A DNA stretch of 6,948 nucleotides from Polyangiaceae bacterium (GCA_025936205.1 JAICTU010000476.1:1-6948); one strand, 5' to 3'. Counted from the stretch's first letter, positions 1-5,805 are shown. Notes: a model not told the origin generated them from the sequence alone. Made by a program: numbers and translations.

Positions 1-1202
<1,202 letters not shown>

Positions 1203-1212
1203 CCGGACGCTG

Positions 1213-1247
1213 GGGGGGCTCGCCGGTCATTACTGCCGGGGCCCCCC
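1213..1247. terminator. GC-rich hairpin between convergent genes (possible bidirectional terminator)
   Basis: The arms GGGGGGCTC-gc-CGG (1213-1226) and CCGGGGCCCCCC (1236-1247) pair over about 12 bp, with one G-T wobble and a 2-nt bulge. The loop is 9 nt. The hairpin begins 11 nt after the protease stop codon and lies downstream of both convergent genes. There is no T-run, so it is not a canonical Rho-independent terminator. It could act as a transcript-end barrier or 3'-stabilising stem. Confidence 0.45.
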
Positions 1248-1289
1248 GCACCCCGGGCGTGCAACTGCCGACACCAGGATGGCGCCCGC

Positions 1290-2204
1290 TCAGGGAGTGA
1301 CACCGCCCAGCGCGGCCAGGACCTGGCCGGTTACAAAGTTCGAGTCCGCGTTGGAGGCGAAGAACACGTACGCCGGTGCGATCTCTTCGGGCTGCGCCGG
1401 GCGCTTCAGCTCCGTCTGCGAACCAAAATCGGCCACCTTGTCCGGTGGCAAGCCCTGATCGGCGGGGTTCAACGGCGTCCAGACGGGCCCCGGGGCGACG
1501 GCGTTCACGCGGATGCCTTTGGGAAGCAGCTGCTGAGCCAGCGAGCGCGTCAAAGCGTGGATGGCGCCCTTGGTCGCCGAGTAGTCGGGGAGCTTGGGCG
1601 AGCCGAACAGCCCCGTCTCCGAGCCGGTGGCGATGATCGCGCTGCCCGCGCCCAGGTGAGGTAGGCACGCCTGCACCATGTTGAAGTAGCCAAAGACGTT
1701 GACCTGGAAGGTCCGTTCGAGCTGCTCCTGGCTGAGCTCGGCGATGCTCTCCGTGCGGGTCTGGACGGCCGCATTGCTCACCAGGATGTCGAGGCGCCCG
1801 AGCTGCTGCACGGTCTGCTGCGCGCTCTGCCGGCAGAAGGCTGGATCTGCCACATCCCCGCGCAGCGTGAGGCAGCGACGACCCGCCGCCTCCACCGCGC
1901 GGCGCGTCTCCTCAGCGTCAGCATCGTGCGAGTGGTACGCAATGGCCACGTCCGCACCCTCCTTCGCGTACAACACTGCCACGGCCCGTCCGATACCGGA
2001 ATCACCGCCGGTGATCAGGGCGACTTTTCCTTCGAGCTTGCCTGCCGCGCGATATGCGCTCGCATGGTAGCGCGGACGCGGCACGAGCTCGTTTTCGGCT
2101 CCAGTGCCCGTCAGGTGCTGCTCGCGAAAGGGAGGCTTGGGTTCGTGCAGCCCGGAAGCCGCACGCTGACTTGCTGCTCGAGCTGCGCTCGTATCGTTTG
2201 CCAT
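1290..2204 (-). CDS. NAD(P)-dependent short-chain dehydrogenase, YghA/general-stress type
   Basis: This is a 304-aa classical SDR oxidoreductase, cytosolic and substrate unknown. With ATG 2204 as residue 1, the cofactor motif is TGGDSGIG (65-72) and the NAG-like element is NAA (144-146). The catalytic tetrad is Asn169, Ser195, Tyr208 and Lys212 (DYSATKGA), followed by the PGPVWTPL segment. The roughly 60-residue N-terminal arm with PPF.EQ and the SAYRAAGKLEGK lead-in is typical of the E. coli YghA / Bacillus general stress protein 39 subgroup, usually about 290-300 aa. Open frame continues upstream to a TTG at 2282 and an ATG at 2228, but family length and the N-terminal arm favour 2204. No Shine-Dalgarno sequence precedes any candidate start. 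A sigma-54-like motif ends 12 nt before this ATG, which would give an essentially leaderless mRNA. The gene is convergent with the protease gene. Confidence 0.9.
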   Translation of the reverse strand: MANDTSAARAASQRAASGLHEPKPPFREQHLTGTGAENELVPRPRYHASAYRAAGKLEGKVALITGGDSGIGRAVAVLYAKEGADVAIAYHSHDADAEETRRAVEAAGRRCLTLRGDVADPAFCRQSAQQTVQQLGRLDILVSNAAVQTRTESIAELSQEQLERTFQVNVFGYFNMVQACLPHLGAGSAIIATGSETGLFGSPKLPDYSATKGAIHALTRSLAQQLLPKGIRVNAVAPGPVWTPLNPADQGLPPDKVADFGSQTELKRPAQPEEIAPAYVFFASNADSNFVTGQVLAALGGVTP

Positions 2205-2216
2205 GGCGTCGAGGGG

Positions 2217-2232
2217 TGCAGAGCACATGCCA
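2217..2232 (-). promoter_or_regulatory. Sigma-54-like -24/-12 promoter for the SDR gene
   Basis: Read on the minus strand the site is TGGCATGTGCTCTGCA. Against the sigma-54 consensus TGGCACG-N4-TTGCA it has two mismatches, with the obligatory GG and GC dinucleotides at the correct 12-bp offset. The predicted transcription start is near 2206, about 2 nt before the ATG at 2204. This matches the absence of a ribosome binding site but needs transcript mapping. Confidence 0.5.
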
Positions 2233-2322
2233 GAACCGGGCGGCGCACGCAGCGCACACCAACTCGCCACGCGAACGGCCAAGGCGCCACGCTCGGGCGC
2301 GGAAAATTCCTCTTCGCTCTGG

Positions 2323-2382
2323 GCCGTTTGCTGCAGATGTCTCCTCGATCAGCGCCAGACCCGGGATCGGTCAGCCGTTTGC
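2323..2382 (+). repeat. 9-bp direct repeat between divergent sigma-54-like promoters
   Basis: GCCGTTTGC occurs at 2323-2331 and 2374-2382, 51 bp apart, which is about five helical turns. Both copies lie between the divergent promoter motifs at 2217-2232 (-) and 2388-2403 (+). They could be activator binding half-sites. The repeat is short and may be chance. Confidence 0.25.
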
Positions 2383-2387
2383 GTCGT

Positions 2388-2403
2388 TGGCACCCGTCCT
2401 GCA
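2388..2403 (+). promoter_or_regulatory. Sigma-54-like -24/-12 promoter upstream of the hemerythrin gene
   Basis: The site TGGCACCCGTCCTGCA has GG (2389-2390) and GC (2401-2402) at the correct offset and the same TGGCA-N7-TGCA skeleton as three other sites in the window. The predicted start near 2414 leaves a leader of about 340 nt before the hemerythrin ATG. That is long, so this is the least certain of the four as a promoter for the gene named. Confidence 0.4.
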
Positions 2404-2679
2404 ACTCCTGGTCGACTGTGTCCACGCTGCGTCGGATCCGCCTTACGGACAGGATCGTGCGGCGGTGCGCCGGTGTCCCTCGTGGACAGCGGTGCGCCGT
2501 CGAGTTCGACCCCTCGCCGTCGAGAACGGCTCGTGCGGCGGCGGGGCGGAGCGGGCGTTCCCACGCTCGCCTCCGGATCCGTAAAGACCGACTGCAGCAC
2601 CCACGTCGTGCGGTGGGGCGACTACTACCGCACGGCGTGGACCCTTTTCCCGGTTCGCCGCGTATCCACCTCCCACATC
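2404..2679. other. Intergenic stretch with no credible gene
   Basis: Open frames cross this region on both strands, but their translations are Arg/Ser/Pro-rich and resemble no protein family, as expected of GC-rich noncoding DNA. Small structures are visible. A stem TGTCC/GGACA spans 2474-2488. A near-perfect palindrome GTCGA-gt-TCGAC lies at 2499-2510. The 10-mer CGCCGTCGAG is repeated at 2495 and 2515. If the promoter at 2388 is used, this is the 5' leader of the hemerythrin mRNA. No riboswitch class is recognised. Confidence 0.5.
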
Positions 2680-2727
2680 TAGCCCAGCGCCCGGATAGCC
2701 CAGCGCCCGGATAGCCCAGCGCCCGGA
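2680..2727 (+). repeat. 16-bp tandem repeat, three perfect copies
   Basis: The unit TAGCCCAGCGCCCGGA is repeated exactly three times without spacers (2680-2695, 2696-2711, 2712-2727). It ends 13 bp before the ribosome binding site of the hemerythrin gene. The unit length is not a multiple of three and lies outside any gene. Perfect identity suggests recent expansion by slippage. Confidence 0.9.
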
Positions 2728-2740
2728 CCGGAGCACCCCG

Positions 2741-2745
2741 AGGAG
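2741..2745 (+). promoter_or_regulatory. Ribosome binding site of the hemerythrin gene
   Basis: AGGAG lies 8 nt before the ATG at 2754, fixing that start. Confidence 0.75.
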
Positions 2746-2753
2746 CCATCCCA

Positions 2754-3332
2754 ATGAAAGCCACGAGTTTGCTGGAGAATCAACATCGCCGCGCCGAGGC
2801 GTTGTTGAAGAAGCTCGAGAGCGGCGTGGTCGACCACGCCGCCGTCCTGGACGAGCTCGCCAACAGCCTGGCGGCCCATATGGCCATCGAGCAGGACATC
2901 TTTTACCCCGCGATCAAGCGCGTGAACGAGGAGCTCGTCAACGAGAGCTACGAAGAGCATGCGCTCGCGGAGGTGGCGCTGAAGCGCCTGATGGCGACGG
3001 ACCCTGAAGACGACGAGTTCCTGGCGCGCGTGACCGCGCTGAAAGATCTGCTGCAACACCACGTCCAGGAAGAAGAGGATGAGCTGTTTCCTGCCGTGCA
3101 GGCAGCGATGGACAGGGAAGCCCTGGAGCAACTCGGCGAGAGCATGCAGCAGCGCTTCGCAGCGGTGGTCGAGGCTGGATTCGAAGCGGCAGTACCCAAG
3201 GGCTGGGCCAAGACGTCGGCGGATATTTCCAAGCGCTCGGCCGTCAAGGCCTCTCGGAAGGCCCGCTCGGCTCCGCAGAGCGAGCCGGGTTCGGACGAAA
3301 GGAGCGCGGGATGGCCCTCACCCGTTCGATGA
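2754..3332 (+). CDS. Hemerythrin-like (HHE) domain protein
   Basis: This is a 192-aa soluble protein with one hemerythrin HHE domain, a four-helix bundle that usually carries a di-iron centre and binds O2, NO or iron. Candidate iron ligands follow the family pattern: His11 (ENQHRRAE), His42 and Glu46 (AAHMAIEQDIFYP), His69 (YEEHALAE), His102/103 and Glu106-108 (HHVQEEEDELFP). After residue 150 the sequence becomes a low-complexity basic tail (AVKASRKARS...), probably disordered, which is absent from minimal HHE proteins. The start at ATG 2754 follows AGGAG by 8 nt. Its 3' end overlaps the next gene by 22 bp, so the two are probably co-transcribed and coupled. The exact role (oxygen or NO sensing, iron storage, stress defence) cannot be read from sequence. 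Confidence 0.9.
   Translation: MKATSLLENQHRRAEALLKKLESGVVDHAAVLDELANSLAAHMAIEQDIFYPAIKRVNEELVNESYEEHALAEVALKRLMATDPEDDEFLARVTALKDLLQHHVQEEEDELFPAVQAAMDREALEQLGESMQQRFAAVVEAGFEAAVPKGWAKTSADISKRSAVKASRKARSAPQSEPGSDERSAGWPSPVR
3298..3304 (+). promoter_or_regulatory. Ribosome binding site of the LIM-like gene, inside the hemerythrin gene
   Basis: AAAGGAG lies 6 nt before ATG 3311, within the 3' end of the hemerythrin coding region. It favours 3311 over the in-frame ATG at 3329, which forms an ATGA overlap with the hemerythrin stop but lacks its own Shine-Dalgarno. Confidence 0.7.
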
Positions 3333-3613
3333 TCTCTTCCGCTCACCCGAAGGCGAGCGTCGCCCAGCAGTCCCAGGCCTGCGAGGTGTGCGGAAATCTC
3401 TACGACAAGGCGTTCGAGGTCAAGCTGCACGACCGCGTCTTCACCTTCGACTGCTTCGAGTGCGCCATCCACCGGCTGGCGCCGCAGTGCGCGCACTGCA
3501 ATTGCCGGGTGATCGGTCACGGTATTGAAAACGATGGCGTTTTCTACTGCTGCGCGCATTGCGCGCGGCGCTCCGGCGACGCCGACGCCCGCGACCGCGT
3601 GGACGGCGACTGA
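3311..3613 (+). CDS. Small LIM-like double zinc-site protein
   Basis: This is a 100-aa protein, mostly a Cys/His-rich domain in residues 24-84. The spacing is LIM-like: C24-x2-C27 ... C51-x2-H54, then C60-x2-C63 ... C81-x2-C84, i.e. two probable four-ligand Zn(II) sites. The segments CEVCGNLYDKAFEV, FECAIHRLAP and FYCCAHCAR recur in uncharacterised small bacterial proteins that I recall but cannot name reliably. The N-terminal 20 residues are Ser/Ala-rich, and the tail is acidic and short. There is no signal peptide, so it is probably cytosolic. It begins inside the hemerythrin gene and is probably its operon partner, which suggests a metal or redox-related role. A DNA- or protein-binding adaptor is equally possible. 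Confidence 0.85.
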   Translation: MALTRSMISSAHPKASVAQQSQACEVCGNLYDKAFEVKLHDRVFTFDCFECAIHRLAPQCAHCNCRVIGHGIENDGVFYCCAHCARRSGDADARDRVDGD

Positions 3614-3700
3614 GCACCGAGTGCGACCAGATCGTCACGCTGAGTCCGTGAGAACCGAGGCGGAATGGCACGGAACCGCCGCGGAGCGAGGCTGCCCGGG

Positions 3701-3720
3701 CGCGAATGCTCGCGAATACT
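3701..3720 (+). repeat. 10-bp tandem repeat upstream of the lipoprotein promoter
   Basis: CGCGAATGCT is followed directly by CGCGAATACT, differing at one position. It lies 28 bp upstream of the -24 element at 3749. The one-helical-turn period would suit two protein monomers on one DNA face. The inverse of the core, ATTCGCG, also occurs at 5493-5499 upstream of another sigma-54-like motif. Confidence 0.4.
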
Positions 3721-3748
3721 TCTGCGGGGTCACCGGCACCCCGGTCCG

Positions 3749-3764
3749 TGGCACGGCGGATGCA
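3749..3764 (+). promoter_or_regulatory. Sigma-54-like -24/-12 promoter for the lipoprotein operon
   Basis: TGGCACGGCGGATGCA matches the consensus TGGCACG-N4-TTGCA with a single mismatch. GG is at 3750-3751 and GC at 3762-3763. The predicted transcription start is near 3775, giving a leader of about 42 nt that contains the GGAGG of the lipoprotein gene. It is the best of the four such sites in the window. Confidence 0.65.
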
Positions 3765-3805
3765 GCGGAGCCGCCCGTTACTTGGCCGCAGACTCGCGGC
3801 AAAAT

Positions 3806-3810
3806 GGAGG
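3806..3810 (+). promoter_or_regulatory. Ribosome binding site deciding the lipoprotein start
   Basis: GGAGG lies 6 nt before GTG 3817. It places the start there rather than at the upstream in-frame ATG at 3706, which would also precede the predicted promoter. Confidence 0.8.
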
Positions 3811-3816
3811 AACAAA

Positions 3817-4236
3817 GTGATCATCAAACTACTGACCGGCATTGGTGCGATCGGCATGGGTGCCCTCTTCGCGGTCACGGGCTGCGGACATAGCTCGCCG
3901 CCCGCGGAAAGCGCGGATACGGCGCTCGCGCACCCCATCGCCACGGTAGATACGCATGGTGCCGCGGACTCGATCGCCGAGGCGCGCTGTGCCCGCGAAG
4001 ATCGCTGCACCAACGTCGGCGCCGATAAAAAGTATTCGTCGGTGCAGGACTGTCTGACGCGCGTGCGGGACGACTGGAAGGATGATCTGAACGCTCGCCA
4101 GTGCCCGGGCGGCACCGACGAGAAGGAGCTCAACGAGTGCCTCGATGCCATCCGGCACGAGGACTGCTCGAGCCCGTTCGATTCGCTTTCCCGTATGAGC
4201 GAGTGCACGGCAGGCCAGATCTGCAAAGAGAAGTGA
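3817..4236 (+). CDS. Small cysteine-rich lipoprotein, DUF6184-like
   Basis: This is a 139-aa predicted lipoprotein starting at GTG 3817. Residues 1-22 form a type II signal peptide: MIIKLL, a hydrophobic Gly/Ala-rich core, then lipobox V-T-G-C with acylated Cys23. After a Ser/Pro/Ala linker, the mature domain has eight further cysteines (ARC, DRC, QDC, RQC, NEC, EDC, SEC, QIC) spaced through a helical, charged domain, suggesting four disulfides. Segments such as KKYSSVQDC, DDLNARQCPGG and ELNECL resemble the myxobacterial family annotated DUF6184 (natural product biosynthesis lipoprotein); this is from memory. That family label does not by itself prove a biosynthetic role, and no biosynthetic genes are nearby. 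The gene probably leads an operon with the next two. Confidence 0.85.
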   Translation: MIIKLLTGIGAIGMGALFAVTGCGHSSPPAESADTALAHPIATVDTHGAADSIAEARCAREDRCTNVGADKKYSSVQDCLTRVRDDWKDDLNARQCPGGTDEKELNECLDAIRHEDCSSPFDSLSRMSECTAGQICKEK

Positions 4237-4269
4237 GCGCGGCGATCTGCGCTGAACAGTGAGGGTACC

Positions 4270-4503
4270 ATGGTCCGGATCGATCAGAAGCAAGCACGCG
4301 CGCAGTCGGGCTGGGAGGCGGCCCCCGCGCCTCAACCCGATATCCCCTTGCCCCCGGAGCCGGATGGACCGCCTCCCGCGGAGCCGGTGGAGCCGCCGTT
4401 GCCGCATCCGAGCGATCCGGACCACCCCTTTCCAGACTACGTGGACGTCCCACCGGTCCAACCGATGGGCACTGAAGAGCAGAAGGCGTCATGGGTACGA
4501 TGA
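4270..4503 (+). CDS. Proline-rich small protein of unknown function
   Basis: This encodes 77 aa with a central Pro/Glu/Asp-rich stretch (residues about 20-65; PLPPEPDGPPP, EPPLPHPSDPDHPFPDY) and no cysteine, signal peptide or membrane segment. It is probably disordered. A weak GAGGG lies 4 nt before ATG 4270, only 33 nt after the lipoprotein stop. Its 3' end overlaps the next gene by 13 bp, so it looks like the middle cistron of an operon. The overlap and position support a real gene; the low-complexity sequence gives no function. Confidence 0.6.
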   Translation: MVRIDQKQARAQSGWEAAPAPQPDIPLPPEPDGPPPAEPVEPPLPHPSDPDHPFPDYVDVPPVQPMGTEEQKASWVR

Positions 4504-4841
4504 TGCGAGGCGCCGCAGCAGAGAACGCGATGGCCGCGCTGCGGAACAAGGCGCCGGGCGATTGGCAGCGCATCGGGCAAGTGCTGGTCGGCGCGGGACT
4601 GATTGCGTTCGGCGCGCGCCGCGGGGGAATGCTGGGCATCCTGGCATTTGCCTATGGCATCGAGCGGTTATCGCCCCTGGCGCTCGGCGGGGTCTCGTTG
4701 AGTCGCCTGCTGCTCAACGTGGCGCGTACGGCTGCTCCGCCCCCGTCCCGCCGTTTCGGGGACGGTGAACGAGACTGCGTGGACGAGGCTTCGTGGGAGT
4801 CCTTTCCCGCGAGCGATCCTCCCGGGCGCGGCGTCGGCTGA
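4491..4841 (+). CDS. Small membrane protein (DUF2892-like) with C-terminal DEASxESFPASDPP motif
   Basis: This is a 116-aa protein. Residues 22-65 (APGDWQRIGQVLVGAGLIAF, then a Gly/Leu-rich stretch) resemble the inner-membrane DUF2892/YgaP-type hydrophobic hairpin, with two short membrane segments at about 28-42 and 45-60. Basic residues R43-R44 lie between them. A third weakly hydrophobic stretch runs to about 78. The C-terminal tail ends in D-C-V-DEASWESFPASDPP, a short conserved tail that I recall at the ends of many uncharacterised small bacterial proteins; its role is unknown. ATG 4491 follows a GAAGG by 4 nt. ATG codons at 4500 and 4503 are alternatives, the first forming an ATGA overlap with the preceding stop. 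The gene converges with the next across only 22 bp. Confidence 0.75.
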   Translation: MGTMMRGAAAENAMAALRNKAPGDWQRIGQVLVGAGLIAFGARRGGMLGILAFAYGIERLSPLALGGVSLSRLLLNVARTAAPPPSRRFGDGERDCVDEASWESFPASDPPGRGVG

Positions 4842-4850
4842 GGGCGCTCT

Positions 4851-4873
4851 TCAAAGAAATTGATCAAAGAAAT
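4851..4873. repeat. 10-bp direct repeat spanning the stop of the secreted-protein gene
   Basis: TCAAAGAAAT occurs at 4851-4860 and 4864-4873. On the minus strand each copy contains TTT-CTT-TGA, and the copy at 4864-4873 carries the last two codons and stop of the gene ending at 4864. The other lies just downstream. It looks like a 13-bp duplication (unit plus TGA) in the 22-bp gap between convergent genes. Confidence 0.6.
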
Positions 4874-5325
4874 GCGGCGACGGGGAAGTCGACGCTCTTC
4901 AGCACTTCCCGTCCGGCGACGATGTCGACCTGCTCGAGGGGTACGGCGAGCGTCACGGGACGGTTGAGTCGATCGAGGAGAACGACGTCCCCGTTGTACG
5001 TGCCTGGCGCCAGATCGAGTGAGATCTGGAACGCGTCGCACGGACCGTCGGCTTGGTCTTCGTCTCCGGGAGCAGCTCGGACCGAGAGCTCGAGTCGATC
5101 CACGCCCAGCCCACCACAATCGATCGGGTCACGCCGCCCGCTGATTGTCCATTGCACCGTCAGCGTGCCTACCGCAGTCGGAGGCTCCGGAGCAGGCGCA
5201 GGGGCAGCTTTGGAAACGGCAGCTGCATGAACCGGCGCTGCCGGCACGTATTCTGCGGCCATCACCGACGGGGGCAGCTGCAACGCGAGCGCGGCCAGCC
5301 AGAAATTGGCGTTCCAGGCTTTCAT
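4864..5325 (-). CDS. Secreted two-cysteine protein of unknown function, probable beta-sandwich
   Basis: This is a 153-aa exported protein. ATG 5325 follows GGAGG by 8 nt; ATG 5331 is in frame but only 2 nt from it. Residues 1-23 form a signal peptide (MKAWNANFWLAALALQL, then SVMA-A). A Pro/Ala linker runs to about 50. The domain from 53 to the end begins GTLTVQWTISG..DPIDCG, has two cysteines (C70, C96) that probably form a disulfide, and ends with alternating strands (APGTYNGDVVLLD, VDFPVAAFL). The WTI-G-DP-C pattern recalls small secreted myxobacterial proteins annotated as hypothetical. Function is unknown; the acidic surface and predicted strands suggest an Ig-like or carbohydrate-binding type fold, which is inference. 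The frame remains open to 5691, but that extension lacks support. Confidence 0.8.
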   Translation of the reverse strand: MKAWNANFWLAALALQLPPSVMAAEYVPAAPVHAAAVSKAAPAPAPEPPTAVGTLTVQWTISGRRDPIDCGGLGVDRLELSVRAAPGDEDQADGPCDAFQISLDLAPGTYNGDVVLLDRLNRPVTLAVPLEQVDIVAGREVLKSVDFPVAAFL

Positions 5326-5333
5326 ACGCATCT

Positions 5334-5338
5334 CCTCC
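5334..5338 (-). promoter_or_regulatory. Ribosome binding site deciding the secreted-protein start
   Basis: On the minus strand GGAGG sits 8 nt before ATG 5325. It supports a start with a signal peptide and excludes the long upstream extension. Confidence 0.75.
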
Positions 5339-5484
5339 AGGCCGGGGATCAGCAGGAAGTATGCCCGCCATCCTCTGCTGCGAATTTCTAGCACTTCGCC
5401 ACGGCGCACGCCGCATTGCACGGCCTCATTTGCAACACGCGAGGCGATAACGCACTCGCTAACCGAACAGACTGCGTGCAAATC

Positions 5485-5501
5485 GTCCGGAAATTCGCGA
5501 C
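5485..5501. promoter_or_regulatory. Imperfect palindrome, possible operator
   Basis: GTCCGGAAATTCGCGAC reads as GTC-N2-GAA-N-TTC-N2-GAC, with 6-base conserved half-sites, and ends 7 bp before the -24 element at 5509. It lies between the divergent secreted-protein and zinc-finger genes, so it could serve either. No specific regulator is recognised. Confidence 0.35.
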
Positions 5502-5508
5502 ACCGAAT

Positions 5509-5524
5509 TGGCATGTAGACTGCA
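5509..5524 (+). promoter_or_regulatory. Sigma-54-like -24/-12 promoter for the zinc-finger/glucan synthase unit
   Basis: TGGCATGTAGACTGCA has the correct GG/GC offset and two mismatches to TGGCACG-N4-TTGCA. It shares TGGCATGT at its 5' end with the SDR promoter motif. The predicted start is near 5535, only about 2 nt before ATG 5537, which has no Shine-Dalgarno. Confidence 0.5.
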
Positions 5525-5536
5525 ATACAGCGCGCC

Positions 5537-5803
5537 ATGCGGCATATTTCTGACGTACTGGATGGCGATTGGGATCGAGTCACGGGCGCTGCGCCCTGCC
5601 CCATCTGCGGCGGCGAAGCCAACTGCCGCACACATTCGAACGAGGCCTTCGCGTGTTGCGTGCAGCGGCCCTCTGAGTGGCGCTTGAACAACGGTGGCTG
5701 GTTGCACCGGATCGCGGCACGCCCCTGTTTTGGAGCAAGCTACGGACTGCAGCGGGTCGACTTCCGTGAGCCGGAGGCCCGTGCGTCCGGTGTTCTTCCG
5801 TGA
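5537..5803 (+). CDS. Small CHC2-like zinc-finger protein
   Basis: This encodes 88 aa. Residues 21-59 form a recognisable zinc-finger module: C21-P-I-C24-G, then C30, then C40/C41, followed by RPSEWRLNNGGWLHRI. The spacing and the closing GGWLHR resemble the CHC2-type zinc ribbon at the N-terminus of phage and plasmid primase/TOPRIM proteins. Here it stands alone without a TOPRIM or helicase domain. The C-terminal 29 residues show no motif. The ATG has no ribosome binding site and lies 12 nt after a sigma-54-like motif. Its stop overlaps the glucan synthase start as GTGA (5800-5803), pointing to translational coupling. The role is unknown; nucleic-acid binding or a regulatory leader function are both possible. 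Confidence 0.7.
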   Translation: MRHISDVLDGDWDRVTGAAPCPICGGEANCRTHSNEAFACCVQRPSEWRLNNGGWLHRIAARPCFGASYGLQRVDFREPEARASGVLP

Positions 5804-5805
5804 GC
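5761..5805 (+). repeat. 11-bp direct repeat at the zinc-finger/glucan synthase junction
   Basis: CTTCCGTGAGC occurs at 5761-5771 and 5795-5805, 34 bp apart. The second copy contains the GTGA stop/start overlap. The first supplies an in-frame TGA (5767-5769) that closes the glucan synthase frame upstream. The offset is not a multiple of three, so a duplication here would have shifted frames. Confidence 0.5.

Noticed and set aside
2205..2282. Longer SDR start at TTG 2282 or ATG 2228
   Set aside because: The extra residues do not resemble the family N-terminus, and no Shine-Dalgarno precedes either.
2613..2632. GG/GC pair upstream of the hemerythrin gene as a closer sigma-54 promoter
   Set aside because: The spacing is one base too long and the flanking bases do not match.
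2680..2727. CRISPR-like array
   Set aside because: The three 16-bp units are directly contiguous with no spacers.
1926..2764. Long overlapping open frames on both strands in the SDR upstream region
   Set aside because: The translations are Arg/Ser/Pro-rich without domain resemblance, several overlap the SDR gene, and starts lack ribosome binding sites. They are typical chance frames of GC-rich DNA.
3666..3681. Second TGGCACGG upstream of the lipoprotein gene as a sigma-54 promoter
   Set aside because: The -12 GC is absent at the required offset.
5523..5539. Minus-strand TGG...TTGCA near the divergent region as a promoter for the secreted protein
   Set aside because: GG to GC spacing is 13 rather than 12 bp, which sigma-54 does not tolerate well, and it lies about 200 bp from the gene.
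5326..5691. Upstream extension of the secreted-protein gene to 5691
   Set aside because: It would hide the signal peptide inside the protein, ignore GGAGG at 5334-5338 and overlap the zinc-finger gene.
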